From: M30B80 sp965656935
GTDB taxonomy: Bacteria > Pseudomonadota > Alphaproteobacteria > Rhodobacterales > Rhodobacteraceae
Assembly (NCBI GenBank): GCA_965656935.1
Contig: CBFHMG010000005.1
Coordinates: forward strand, 1 to 64,000
Reading direction: 5' to 3'
DNA: 64,000 nt
The notes under the pieces are model-generated. The model had not been told where the DNA came from. It worked only from the letters and a program-made list of their open reading frames with translations, and searched no databases. Shown here in pieces: positions 33,306 to 42,184 of the stretch (the stretch's first letter is position 1; each line of letters begins with the position of its first letter). The translations under genes and the position numbers were made by a program.

Positions 33306-33827
33306 ATGCGCAGATTGATCGCAGCACTGGCACTGTTGGTATTTTCCAACACCGCAAACGCGCAAAGCGCTGAAGAAACCGAGTTCATGATTGCCTTGAT
33401 GCATTCGATGAACCCCGCATCCATTCAGAATAATCGCGAGATTTGTGGTCATGTCCTGCGAGGGCCGAATGGCCGTATGACCAGCTCCAAGATGTCTTGG
33501 GGCGGGCCTGCCTCCTGCGCGTCCCTGCCCGTTCCGCCGGGGGTCGAGGTTTTGTCCTCATGGCATACCCATGCCGCTTGGGCACCAAGCTATGACAATG
33601 AAGTGCCCTCGACCGTGGATGTCGAAGGCGATTTATCGCGGGGCATCAATGGTTGGGTCGGCACCCCTGGTGGGCGGCTATGGTTCATCAACGGCCAAAC
33701 TGGCGATATGCATCAGGTCTGCGAAGAAGGCTGCCTTCCCGTGGATCCCAATATTGGCGTGGACGGCAATGCGCCTGTCGCCAAAAACTACACGCTTGAG
33801 GAGCTCTACACCCGTTTCGGACGCTGA
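33306..33827 (+). CDS. Exported DUF4329 (JAMM/MPN-like) protein
   Basis: A 173-residue product with a signal peptide (RRLIAALALLVFSNTANA) and a DUF4329 domain. A JAMM-type metal motif is visible: WHTHAAW followed after 12 residues by STVD (HxH-x12-SxxD), so it may be a periplasmic zinc peptidase or a decayed relative. Cys residues in EICGHV, ASCASL and VCEEGC suggest disulfides. ATG 33306 has GGAGGT upstream. Confidence 0.75.
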   Translation: MRRLIAALALLVFSNTANAQSAEETEFMIALMHSMNPASIQNNREICGHVLRGPNGRMTSSKMSWGGPASCASLPVPPGVEVLSSWHTHAAWAPSYDNEVPSTVDVEGDLSRGINGWVGTPGGRLWFINGQTGDMHQVCEEGCLPVDPNIGVDGNAPVAKNYTLEELYTRFGR

Positions 33828-33864
33828 GCCCCTCTCGCAAGTTATTCCGCTTTCCCCCTTCGGC

Positions 33865-36702
33865 TTACTCCGCCGCGTCGAGGTATTCCTCTAGGGGTGG
33901 ACAGGTGCAGATCAGGTGCCTGTCGCCATGAACATTATCCACGCGGTTCACGGGTGGCCAATATTTATCAACGCGGAACGCGCCTGCGGGAAAGCAGCCT
34001 TGCTCGCGCGAATAGGCGCGGTCCCATTCCCCCACAAGGTCTTCGACAGTATGGGGCGCATGGCGCAGCGGGCTTTGCTCGGCCGTGATCTTGCCTGCTT
34101 CCACCTCGGCGATTTCATCGCGGATCGCCAGCATCGCGTCGCAAAAACGGTCAATCTCGGCTTGGGTCTCAGATTCGGTGGGTTCAACCATCAAGGTGCC
34201 CGCAACGGGCCAGCTCATGGTTGGTGCGTGAAACCCGTTATCCATCAAGCGCTTGGCGATATCATCAACGGTAACGCCCGCCTCCGAGAAGCCGCGGCAA
34301 TCCAGAATACATTCATGCGCGACATGATCGCTCTTGCCTGTGAACAAGATCGGATAGGCCTCGCTCAGCCGTGCCGCGATGTAATTGGCATTCAGGATTG
34401 CGACCTTGGTGGCCTGCGTAATACCCTCGCCCCCCATCAGATGGATGTAGGCATAGGAAATCGGCAGGATCGAGGCTGACCCGAACGGCGCCCCCGAAAC
34501 AGGGCCTTCCACGCCGCCCATCTCGGGATGTCCCGGCAGATAGGGGGCAAGATGCGCCTTAACACCAATCGGCCCCATGCCCGGCCCTCCGCCGCCATGC
34601 GGAATGCAGAAGGTCTTGTGCAAGTTGAGGTGGCTGACATCAGCCCCGATCTCACCGGGTTTTGACAGACCCACCATCGCATTGAGGTTCGCTCCATCCA
34701 GATACACCTGCCCGCCATGGGTATGGGTGATTTCGCAAACCTCGCGCACCGTGCGCTCGAACACACCATGGGTCGATGGATAGGTGATCATGCAAGCGGC
34801 CAGCCTATCGCCTGCCGCCGCTGCTTTCTCGCGGAAATCCTCAACATCGATATCGCCATTCTCGGCGGCTTTCACCACCACCACCTGCATCCCGCACATC
34901 TGGGCCGAAGCAGGGTTGGTGCCATGCGCTGAAACGGGAATAAGGCAAATATCACGCTCCGCGTCCCCGCGCGCCTTGTGATAGGCCGCAATCGTCAAAA
35001 GCCCCGCATATTCGCCCTGCGCGCCCGAATTTGGCTGCATCGACATCGCGTCATAGCCCGTGATCTCACATAGCTTCGCCGATAAATCCTCGAGCATTTC
35101 CGCATAGCCCTCGGCCTGATCAGCAGGCGCAAAGGGGTGCAAAGCTCCAAATTCCGGCCAAGTGATCGGCATCATCTCCACGGCGGCATTCAGTTTCATC
35201 GTGCAAGAGCCAAGCGGGATCATCGCACGATCAAGCGCCAGATCACGGTCCGACAGACGCCGCATATAGCGCATCATCTCGGATTCAGCGCGGTTCATGT
35301 GAAAAATCGGATGGCTCAAATAAGCGCTGTCGCGGTGCAGCGCGTCAGGGATGGCAGGCAAAATCTGCGGCCGCGCCAGCAGCACGCCAAAAGCGCGGCA
35401 AACCGCTTCAAGATGCGCCTCAGTTGTCACCTCATCCACGGATATTCCGATGCGGTCCTGCCCGACATCGCGCAGGTTGATCCCGCGCGCCACGGCGGCC
35501 GCCATGATCCGAGATTGCTTATCGCCGACATGCACGGTGATCGTGTCAAAAAAGCTCTCATTCTCGGGGGCAAAGCCGCCTGCCTGAAGGCTTGCCGCCA
35601 GACGTACCGCGTTCAAATGAACGCGCTGTGCAATGGCTTTCAGCCCCATCGGCCCATGAAACACAGCATAGAGCGAGGCCATCACCGCCAAAAGCGCCTG
35701 TGCCGTGCAGACATTGGAAGTCGCCTTTTCGCGGCGGATATGCTGCTCGCGGGTTTGCAGCGAAAGCCTATAGGCTTGATGCCCATGCGCATCTACTGAC
35801 ACCCCGACAAGCCGCCCCGGAAGATTGCGCTTATAAGCGTCCTTGCAGGATATGAAGGCCGCGTGGGGGCCACCATAACCAAGCGGCACACCGAAACGCT
35901 GCGCGCTGCCCACGGCAATATCGGCCCCCATTGCACCGGGCTCCTTGATCAGCGTCAAAGCCAGAAGATCCGTGCAGACAATCCCGATCGCCTTGGCGTC
36001 ATGAAGCGCTGCAATCTGGTTTGATGGATCACTTAAACCGCCAAAGGTGCCAGGGTATTGGAAGACCGCGCCAAAGACCTTATCCGCCTCCATGGCAGCA
36101 GGGTCCCCGACAATCACCTCGATGTCCAAAGGGGCCGCGCGCGTTTTGATCACCGCGATATTCTGCAGATGGCAGTTTTCATCCACGAAGAAAGCGCGCG
36201 CCTTCGATTTCGCCACACGCTGCGCCATCACCATCGCCTCAGCACAGGCCGTCGCCTCATCCAGCAGCGAGGCATTGGCCACCTCCAGCCCCGTCAAATC
36301 CGCCACCATCGTTTGGAAGTTCAACAACGCCTCAAGGCGTCCTTGTGCAATCTCGGGCTGATAGGGGGTGTAGGCAGTGTACCAAGCAGGGTTTTCCAGC
36401 ACATTGCGCTGGATCGCAGGAGGGGTGTGGGTGTTGTAATAGCCCTGCCCGATCATGCTCACCATGACCTTATTCTTGCCCCCGATCTTACGCATATGGG
36501 CGATCAGTTCCGCCTCGGACATGGCAGGCCAATCCAAGGGTTCTGCCTGTCTGATCGAGGTCGGAAGCGTTTGGTCAATCAAGTCGTCCAGATCGGCCGC
36601 TCCAACCCGTTCAAGCATCGCCTCCATTTCAGCAGGCGATGGCCCGATATGGCGGCGGTTGCCGAAATCGGTGGGGTCATAATCGACAGGGGTCCATGGC
36701 AT
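33865..36702 (-). CDS. gcvP: Glycine dehydrogenase (decarboxylating), P protein
   Basis: A 945-residue single-chain P protein of the glycine cleavage system. It releases CO2 from glycine and loads the aminomethyl group on GcvH. The N- and C-terminal halves are homologous; the PLP lysine is in LNLHKTFCIPHGGGGPGMGP. DFGNRRHIGPSPAEM near the start is typical. ATG 36702 (MPWTPVDYDP) has AAAGGA upstream; a TTG start at 36738 is less likely. It is the last gene of gcvT-gcvH-gcvP under the riboswitch. Confidence 0.97.
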   Translation of the reverse strand: MPWTPVDYDPTDFGNRRHIGPSPAEMEAMLERVGAADLDDLIDQTLPTSIRQAEPLDWPAMSEAELIAHMRKIGGKNKVMVSMIGQGYYNTHTPPAIQRNVLENPAWYTAYTPYQPEIAQGRLEALLNFQTMVADLTGLEVANASLLDEATACAEAMVMAQRVAKSKARAFFVDENCHLQNIAVIKTRAAPLDIEVIVGDPAAMEADKVFGAVFQYPGTFGGLSDPSNQIAALHDAKAIGIVCTDLLALTLIKEPGAMGADIAVGSAQRFGVPLGYGGPHAAFISCKDAYKRNLPGRLVGVSVDAHGHQAYRLSLQTREQHIRREKATSNVCTAQALLAVMASLYAVFHGPMGLKAIAQRVHLNAVRLAASLQAGGFAPENESFFDTITVHVGDKQSRIMAAAVARGINLRDVGQDRIGISVDEVTTEAHLEAVCRAFGVLLARPQILPAIPDALHRDSAYLSHPIFHMNRAESEMMRYMRRLSDRDLALDRAMIPLGSCTMKLNAAVEMMPITWPEFGALHPFAPADQAEGYAEMLEDLSAKLCEITGYDAMSMQPNSGAQGEYAGLLTIAAYHKARGDAERDICLIPVSAHGTNPASAQMCGMQVVVVKAAENGDIDVEDFREKAAAAGDRLAACMITYPSTHGVFERTVREVCEITHTHGGQVYLDGANLNAMVGLSKPGEIGADVSHLNLHKTFCIPHGGGGPGMGPIGVKAHLAPYLPGHPEMGGVEGPVSGAPFGSASILPISYAYIHLMGGEGITQATKVAILNANYIAARLSEAYPILFTGKSDHVAHECILDCRGFSEAGVTVDDIAKRLMDNGFHAPTMSWPVAGTLMVEPTESETQAEIDRFCDAMLAIRDEIAEVEAGKITAEQSPLRHAPHTVEDLVGEWDRAYSREQGCFPAGAFRVDKYWPPVNRVDNVHGDRHLICTCPPLEEYLDAAE

Positions 36703-36788
36703 AGGGCGGGGTCCTTTGGCAAAAGTCACAACAGGCAAGACGGTCTAAAACAGGCACCCGCGCGCGAGGTCGCGCGCGGGGCGTTCAC

Positions 36789-37151
36789 TCATTCACCGAT
36801 GAGATCCTTGTACTCATCCTCGGTCATGTAATCGTCGATTACACCCATATCGACGGGCTTGATCTTGAAGAACCAAGCCTCACCAGTCGGGTCATCATTC
36901 ACGAGGCTGGGGTTGTCGATCAGCGCGTCATTGACCGCGACGACCTCACCATCGATTGGCGCTAAAATATCGGACGCGGCCTTCACCGACTCGATCACAA
37001 CGATCTCGTCACCCTTGGCAACGGCCGTCTCCAATTCAGGCAATTCCACGAAAACAACATCCCCAAGCTGGGTGGCAGCATGTTCGGTGATGCCCACAAT
37101 AACCAGATCACCATCCACCAACAGCCATTCATGTTCTTCAGTATATTTCAT
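36789..37151 (-). CDS. gcvH: Glycine cleavage system H protein
   Basis: A 120-residue lipoyl carrier that shuttles the aminomethyl group between the P, T and L proteins. The lipoylated lysine is K57 in VVIESVKAASDI. KYTEEHEWL and GITEHAATQLGDVVFVELPE match the family closely. GAGGG lies 9 bp before the ATG. It sits 21 bp after gcvT and 86 bp before gcvP. Confidence 0.97.
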   Translation of the reverse strand: MKYTEEHEWLLVDGDLVIVGITEHAATQLGDVVFVELPELETAVAKGDEIVVIESVKAASDILAPIDGEVVAVNDALIDNPSLVNDDPTGEAWFFKIKPVDMGVIDDYMTEDEYKDLIGE

Positions 37152-37172
37152 CAGCGTAGTTCCCTCGAAGTG

Positions 37173-38273
37173 TTATCGTTTGTAAGTCGCTTTATGGAAG
37201 GGCAGCGGCACCTGCTTGGCAGGCAGACGCTTACCGCGCACCTCTCCATAAATAATGGCCTCAGGTGCAAGGCCCGCGTCAACCAAAGCCATCGCAATCG
37301 GATGCCCAACCGAGGGGCCGAAACCACCCGATGTCACAATACCGATCTGGCTGCCGTCTTTTTCTGCATCGAACAAAGCCACGCCACCGCGCATCGGCGC
37401 ACGGCCCTCGGGCACCAAGCCGATCCGTTTGCGTGCCGCGCCAGTGCTGCGCTCTGCCTCGATCCTGTCAGCCCCTGGATAACCCAAAGCCCGCTCCTCG
37501 CCCGCGCGGCGGGCCTTGGAAATTGCCCAAGACATTCCCGCCTCAATTGGCGAAATCTCTTCACTCAAATCATTTCCATATAGCGGCAAGCCTGCCTCAA
37601 GGCGCAGCGAATCCCGCGCGCCAAGTCCAACTGGCGCAACCTCTTCCATAGCCAACAGCGCGCGCGCAAATGCATCGACGCCGGCGGCAGGCACCGATAT
37701 CTCGAACCCGTCTTCACCCGCATATCCCGAGCGTGAAACCCACAGCTCCGATCCTTCCCAATCGGCCCTGAGCACATCCATAAAGCGCATTTCGGCCACC
37801 AAGGGCAGCAAACGCGCCAAAGCGGTCTCGGCCAAAGGCCCCTGAAGCGCCAAAAGCGCCCGATCTGCAACCTCCACAACACCGCTCAGATGGGCGCGCA
37901 AATGTGCCAGATCATCCGCCTTGCGCGAGGCATTCACGACCAAGAACAAATCCTCGGCCCTCCGCGCGATCATCAGATCATCAATCACGCCGCCACTATC
38001 CGTTGTGAACAAGCCATAACGCTGCCGCCCAACCGCAAGGCCAAGCACATCGACAGGCACCAAGGCCTCTAAGGCAGCATCTTGATCCGACGGCAACAAA
38101 ACCTGCCCCATATGGCTCACATCAAACAAACCCGCTTTCTCGCGCGTCCAAAGATGCTCACTCATGACACCTGCCGCATATTGCACAGGCATCTCATAGC
38201 CTGCGAAGGGCACGAATTTAGCACCCATTTCGGCATGGAGGTCTTTTAGGGGTAAGTCGATCAAATCAGCCAT
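37173..38273 (-). CDS. gcvT: Aminomethyltransferase, T protein
   Basis: A 366-residue enzyme that transfers the aminomethyl carbon to tetrahydrofolate and releases ammonia. DVSHMGQV, RYGLFTTDSGGVIDDLM and GYAGEDGFEISVP are characteristic folate-binding and structural motifs; the C-terminal domain has RIGLVPEGRAPMRGG and GIVTSGGFGPSVG. It is the first gene of the operon and follows the tandem glycine riboswitch by about 65 bp, with AGGTG before the ATG. Confidence 0.96.
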   Translation of the reverse strand: MADLIDLPLKDLHAEMGAKFVPFAGYEMPVQYAAGVMSEHLWTREKAGLFDVSHMGQVLLPSDQDAALEALVPVDVLGLAVGRQRYGLFTTDSGGVIDDLMIARRAEDLFLVVNASRKADDLAHLRAHLSGVVEVADRALLALQGPLAETALARLLPLVAEMRFMDVLRADWEGSELWVSRSGYAGEDGFEISVPAAGVDAFARALLAMEEVAPVGLGARDSLRLEAGLPLYGNDLSEEISPIEAGMSWAISKARRAGEERALGYPGADRIEAERSTGAARKRIGLVPEGRAPMRGGVALFDAEKDGSQIGIVTSGGFGPSVGHPIAMALVDAGLAPEAIIYGEVRGKRLPAKQVPLPFHKATYKR

Positions 38274-38338
38274 TCGTCACCTGTTTGGCACGGGCACGGC
38301 CCGGCATCGTTGCGCCGCGAAATCGCAGCCTTGCGATG

Positions 38339-38498
38339 CCCCCTCTGTCCTTTCGCCTGAGATCGTTATCCCGTCGGCGGACGCATAAACGCGCCTCTCT
38401 CCAGAGTTTGTTGATCCAGACAGGTCCTTTTGCCTGAGAGTTTACCGGGGCGGTTGCTCCTTCGGCCCTGACATAAATGCCAGCGTCTCCCTATCCAG
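38339..38498 (-). promoter_or_regulatory. Tandem glycine riboswitch (gcvTHP leader)
   Basis: Read on the minus strand, two glycine aptamers lie in series. The first spans about 38498-38415, with GGGAGACGC, GCCGAAGGAGCAA and ACTCTCAGGCAAAAGGACC; the second about 38406-38339, with CTCTGGAGAGAGGC, GCCGACGGGATAA and TCTCAGGCGAAAGGACAGAG. These are the conserved cores of the class. Downstream, GGCATCG and CGATGCC can pair, and CGGGC-CGT-GCCCG lies just before the gcvT ribosome site, so the switch could act on termination or translation. Glycine should turn the operon on. Confidence 0.93.
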
Positions 38499-38576
38499 AT
38501 TGCAACAACATACCCATTCCAACCGCCCCGACAAGAGGCCTTGTGCAAAAACGACCCATAGGCCATCCCTAGCGGC

Positions 38577-39152
38577 ATGAGCATTTTGAACCAATCGCCA
38601 TTTTTCTTTGGATATGGCAGTCTTGTGAACCGTGCCACCCATGCCTATCCAAACGCCGCCCGCGCGCGCGTCATCGGCTGGGGGCGGGCGTGGAAGAAAA
38701 CAAGCCTGCGCAAGGGCGCGTTTCTCACCGCCGTAGAAGCCCCCGAGAGCGAGATCGAAGGCCTGATCGCAGCCGTGCCCGGTGCGGATTGGGCAGCGCT
38801 CGATGAACGGGAATTCGCCTATCACCGCCTCCCTGTCACCGACATAACCCATGAGCATGGCGGGGCTCTGGATGTCCAAATCTACCAAACCCGCCCCGAT
38901 CTTGAGGTCGAGAGTTCAGATCCGCATCCCATCCTTCTCAGCTATCTCGATGTCGTCGTGCAAGGCTATCTCAAGGAATTCGGCCAAGATGGCGCCATGC
39001 GCTTTTTCGAGACGACAACAGGCTGGGACTGCCCGATCCTCAATGACCGCAGCGCGCCGCTCTACCCTCGCCACCAAGTCCTGAGCACCACCGAGACAGG
39101 TTTCATTGACGACCGCTTAAAAGAAATCGGCGCGGAGTATATCCGCGCCTGA
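38577..39152 (+). CDS. Gamma-glutamylcyclotransferase-like protein (ChaC/GGCT fold)
   Basis: A 191-residue protein of the GGCT-like superfamily. The glycine-rich substrate loop FFFGYGSLVN opens the fold; a conserved acidic residue is available in DEREFAYHRLPV. Members release 5-oxoproline from gamma-glutamyl compounds such as glutathione. The C-terminal half (DPHPILLSYLDVVVQGYLKEFG) is helical. The exact substrate is not inferable. It is divergent from the gcvT riboswitch region and converges with gltX. Confidence 0.8.
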   Translation: MSILNQSPFFFGYGSLVNRATHAYPNAARARVIGWGRAWKKTSLRKGAFLTAVEAPESEIEGLIAAVPGADWAALDEREFAYHRLPVTDITHEHGGALDVQIYQTRPDLEVESSDPHPILLSYLDVVVQGYLKEFGQDGAMRFFETTTGWDCPILNDRSAPLYPRHQVLSTTETGFIDDRLKEIGAEYIRA

Positions 39153-39156
39153 TCCT

Positions 39157-39188
39157 ATCTTTGCTTCAAAAATACTTCCGCCGGAGGC
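39157..39188 (-). repeat. Dispersed 3'-end repeat, copy B (terminator-like)
   Basis: Read leftwards: GCCTCCGGCGGAAGTATTT, then TTGAAGCAAAGAT. It matches copy A (3652-3683) in 29 of 32 positions. A short stem CCGCC-TCC-GGCGG precedes a T-rich run. It lies in the 45-bp gap between the convergent genes for the GGCT-like protein and gltX. Confidence 0.65.
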
Positions 39189-39197
39189 GGGCTGCCC

Positions 39198-40520
39198 TCA
39201 CAAGCTCGGCTTCTTTTGCAAAAGCACCATGACATCGGCCATTTCGGGCCCACGCTCCAAGCCCGTCACAGCTTTGCGCAAAGGCATGAACAAACCCTTG
39301 CCCTTGCGGCCTGTCGCCTCTTTTACCGTAGCGGTCCATGCGCCCCAAGTCTCGGCATTAAAGGGTGGCTCGGGCAACATATCAAATGCCTGCGCAACAA
39401 AAGCTTGGTCTTCTTCCGCCACCAAAGGTTTCGCTCCATCACGAAACAAGGCCCACCAATCCGGCAAGTCGTTCAAGGTGGTGATGTTCTCGCGTGTCAC
39501 ATTCCAAAATGTCGCCGCCAGCTCTTGCGGAACACCCAAGGCCGAGACCTGCTCGGCAACCGCCTCAAGCGGAAGCGACCCGAGATAGCGCCCTGTGAGG
39601 GGGTAAAGGTCATCCACGTCAAATTTTGTCGGCGCCGAGCCGAAATGCGACAGATCAAACCCTTCGGCCAATTCATCAACCGAACCTACAAGCTCAATAG
39701 GCTGCGATGATCCGATCCGCGCCATATGGCTCAGAAGTGCGGCAGGCTGAACGCCCGCCTCGCGCAGATCGCGCAAGGACAGCGTGCCAAGCCGCTTGGA
39801 CAGTGCTTCGCCTTGCGGGCCTGTCAAAAGCGAATGATGCGCGAAGGAAGGCGCGGAAAACCCGAGCGCTTCCATGATCTGGATTTGCGTCGCGGTATTG
39901 GTCACATGATCCGAGCCGCGCACCACATGGGTGATCCCCATATCTGTGTCATCCACAACCGAGGCGATGGTATAGAGCACTTGCCCGTCTGCGCGGATCA
40001 AAACAGGGTCCGAGACACTGGCCGCATCAATCGAGATCGACCCCAGAATGCCATCTTCCCATTCAATCCGGTCCTGATCGAGCAGGAAACGCCACACACC
40101 CTGACCACGCTCAGCGCGCAGCGCGTCTTTTTCCGCATCTGTCAGCTTAAGCGCGGCCCTGTCATAAACAGGTGGCTGGCCCATATTGAGTTGCTTTTTC
40201 CGCTTAAGGTCCAGCTCGGTCGGTGTTTCGAAGGCCTCATAAAAGCGGCCCTTTTCGCGCAGCTCATCCGCAGCCGCCGCGTAACGGTCAAGCCGTGTCG
40301 ATTGGCGTTCGATCCTGTCCCATGTGATCCCCAACCATTCGAGGTCTTCCTGAATGGCATCCGCATATTCCTGTTTGGAGCGCTCCTGATCCGTATCATC
40401 AAGACGCAGGATAAATTGCCCCCCCGCCTTTTTCGCGATCAGATAGTTGAACAAGGCAGTACGCAGATTGCCGACATGGATAAAACCTGTCGGCGACGGG
40501 GCAAAGCGGGTGACGGTCAT
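39198..40520 (-). CDS. gltX: Glutamate-tRNA ligase (short form)
   Basis: A 440-residue class I synthetase that charges tRNA-Glu. The HIGH motif is in RFAPSPTGFIHVGNLRTALFN and the KMSKS motif in GEALSKRLGT. It is shorter than the E. coli enzyme (471 residues). Many Rhodobacterales have two gltX genes, and one copy may favour tRNA-Gln as part of the Gln-tRNA amidation route; which this is cannot be settled here. ATG 40520 is preferred over an in-frame TTG at 40535. Confidence 0.93.
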   Translation of the reverse strand: MTVTRFAPSPTGFIHVGNLRTALFNYLIAKKAGGQFILRLDDTDQERSKQEYADAIQEDLEWLGITWDRIERQSTRLDRYAAAADELREKGRFYEAFETPTELDLKRKKQLNMGQPPVYDRAALKLTDAEKDALRAERGQGVWRFLLDQDRIEWEDGILGSISIDAASVSDPVLIRADGQVLYTIASVVDDTDMGITHVVRGSDHVTNTATQIQIMEALGFSAPSFAHHSLLTGPQGEALSKRLGTLSLRDLREAGVQPAALLSHMARIGSSQPIELVGSVDELAEGFDLSHFGSAPTKFDVDDLYPLTGRYLGSLPLEAVAEQVSALGVPQELAATFWNVTRENITTLNDLPDWWALFRDGAKPLVAEEDQAFVAQAFDMLPEPPFNAETWGAWTATVKEATGRKGKGLFMPLRKAVTGLERGPEMADVMVLLQKKPSL

Positions 40521-40654
40521 GGTCCGGATCTCCAAATCTCAGGCGCTTCGTTTTTCATAGCATGCCCGAATTGTCCATATCGCCCTAGCCAATCTGGCCT
40601 TGCGATGATCTGGCGACCAAATCAGATGCCCCCCTACGGACCGAAAAACAAACC

Positions 40655-42184
40655 CTAAACGCGTTCAGCTTTATCTAAACGGTCCAGAAACTGCGCTGCC
40701 GATTGCAAATATTCAGCGCGCTTATCGGCATCGATACCGTCCCATGTGCGGTACATCTGGGCCATGCGCGGGTTCTTTTTGAACCTGTCGCGATGGCGGT
40801 CCAGAAAGTTCCAGTAAAGGTAGTTGAAAGGGCAGGCCGTCTCGCCCGTCTTCTCAGCCACCTTATAGGCGCAGGATCCGCAGTAATCCGACATTTTCTT
40901 GATGTAATTGCCGCCCGAGACATAGGGTTTGGAGCCTACAATCCCGCCATCTGCAAACTGACTCATCCCGATGACATTCGGGGCCTCGACCCATTCATAG
41001 GCATCCGCATAAACCGCCAGATACCATTCATGCAGTTGAAACGGATCAACCCCCGCCAAAAGCCCGAAATTGCCCGTGACCATGAGGCGCTGGATATGGT
41101 GGGCATAGGCCTCGTCGCGGGTTTGCTCCACGGCTTTTGAGATACACAGCATATCCGTCTCGGCCGTCCAGTAGAATGCGGGCAAAGGTTTGTCATGGGA
41201 CAGGGTGTTGCGCTTGATATAGTCAGGCCCCTCACGGAAATAGATGCCGCGCATATATTCGCGCCACCCGATAACCTGCCGAATAAACCCCTCGACCGCA
41301 TTGATCGGGGCATGGTCGTTTTCCAATGCCTGCGCTGCCGCCTCGCAGACCTCCTGCCACGTCAGCAGACCCGAATTGAGATACATCGAAATCACCGAAT
41401 GGTAGAGAAAGCGATTGTCGCGCAGCATTGCATCTTGAAAATCACCAAATCGCGGGAGCGCCAAGTGGATGAAATGATCCAACGCTTTCAAGGCTTGGTC
41501 GCGATCCGTGCCGAACCAGAATGGACGCAAGGTACCGAAATTCTGGCCGAACCGCGCCTCGACCAGATCAAGCACCTCTTGCACAACCTCATCTGGTTCA
41601 AACTGCAAAGGGCCATCAAAACCGATCTCATCAGGGGCAGGTTTGCGGTTGTCATGGTCAAAGTTCCACTTTCCACCTGCAGGCTTCCCCTCCTCCATCA
41701 AAAGCCCCGTTTTGCGCCGCATCTCGCGATAGAAAAACTCCATCCGCAATTCTTTGCGACCCTCGGCCCAATCCTCAAACTCCTTATGCGAGCAAAGGAA
41801 ACGATCATCGGGGAATTGATGAACAGGGATCGGGCAATCCTCCAATGCCGAGATCACCCGCCATTCTCCCGGCTCAGTGGCCAGCACCTCCGATGCACCG
41901 CTCGCCTCAGCCGCGCGTAGCAGCTCGCCAGTGATCGAGCCGCTATTGCCCTGATCATCCAACTTTGTGTATCGAACCTGCCACCCAGCCTCTTCCAGCC
42001 TTTTGGCGAATTTGCGCATCGCGGCAAAGAGGAAGGCGATCTTTTTGGGGTGATGCGGCACATAAGAGGCCTCATCGGCCACCTCGGCCATCACAACGAT
42101 ATCGCTCGATTTGTCAGCCTCGCGCAGCGCGCTTATCTGCTGGGATAATTGATCCCCCAAGATCAGGACAAGACGCTTCACCAC
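40655..42184 (-). CDS. phrB: Iron-sulfur (6-4) photolyase / bacterial cryptochrome (PhrB/CryB family)
   Basis: A 509-residue flavoprotein of the FeS-BCP photolyase branch, which repairs (6-4) photoproducts or acts in light signalling. Four cysteines that ligate the [4Fe-4S] cluster are in place: C347, C435, C438 and C451 (MLCISKA, YCGSC, ACPFN). The N-terminal domain (LVLILGDQLS) would hold the ribolumazine antenna; FAD contacts include RQVIGWREYMRG and MVTGNFGLLAGVDP. It overlaps the upstream SDR gene by 7 bp, implying cotranscription. The gene name follows the Agrobacterium homologue. Confidence 0.93.
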   Translation of the reverse strand: MVKRLVLILGDQLSQQISALREADKSSDIVVMAEVADEASYVPHHPKKIAFLFAAMRKFAKRLEEAGWQVRYTKLDDQGNSGSITGELLRAAEASGASEVLATEPGEWRVISALEDCPIPVHQFPDDRFLCSHKEFEDWAEGRKELRMEFFYREMRRKTGLLMEEGKPAGGKWNFDHDNRKPAPDEIGFDGPLQFEPDEVVQEVLDLVEARFGQNFGTLRPFWFGTDRDQALKALDHFIHLALPRFGDFQDAMLRDNRFLYHSVISMYLNSGLLTWQEVCEAAAQALENDHAPINAVEGFIRQVIGWREYMRGIYFREGPDYIKRNTLSHDKPLPAFYWTAETDMLCISKAVEQTRDEAYAHHIQRLMVTGNFGLLAGVDPFQLHEWYLAVYADAYEWVEAPNVIGMSQFADGGIVGSKPYVSGGNYIKKMSDYCGSCAYKVAEKTGETACPFNYLYWNFLDRHRDRFKKNPRMAQMYRTWDGIDADKRAEYLQSAAQFLDRLDKAERV

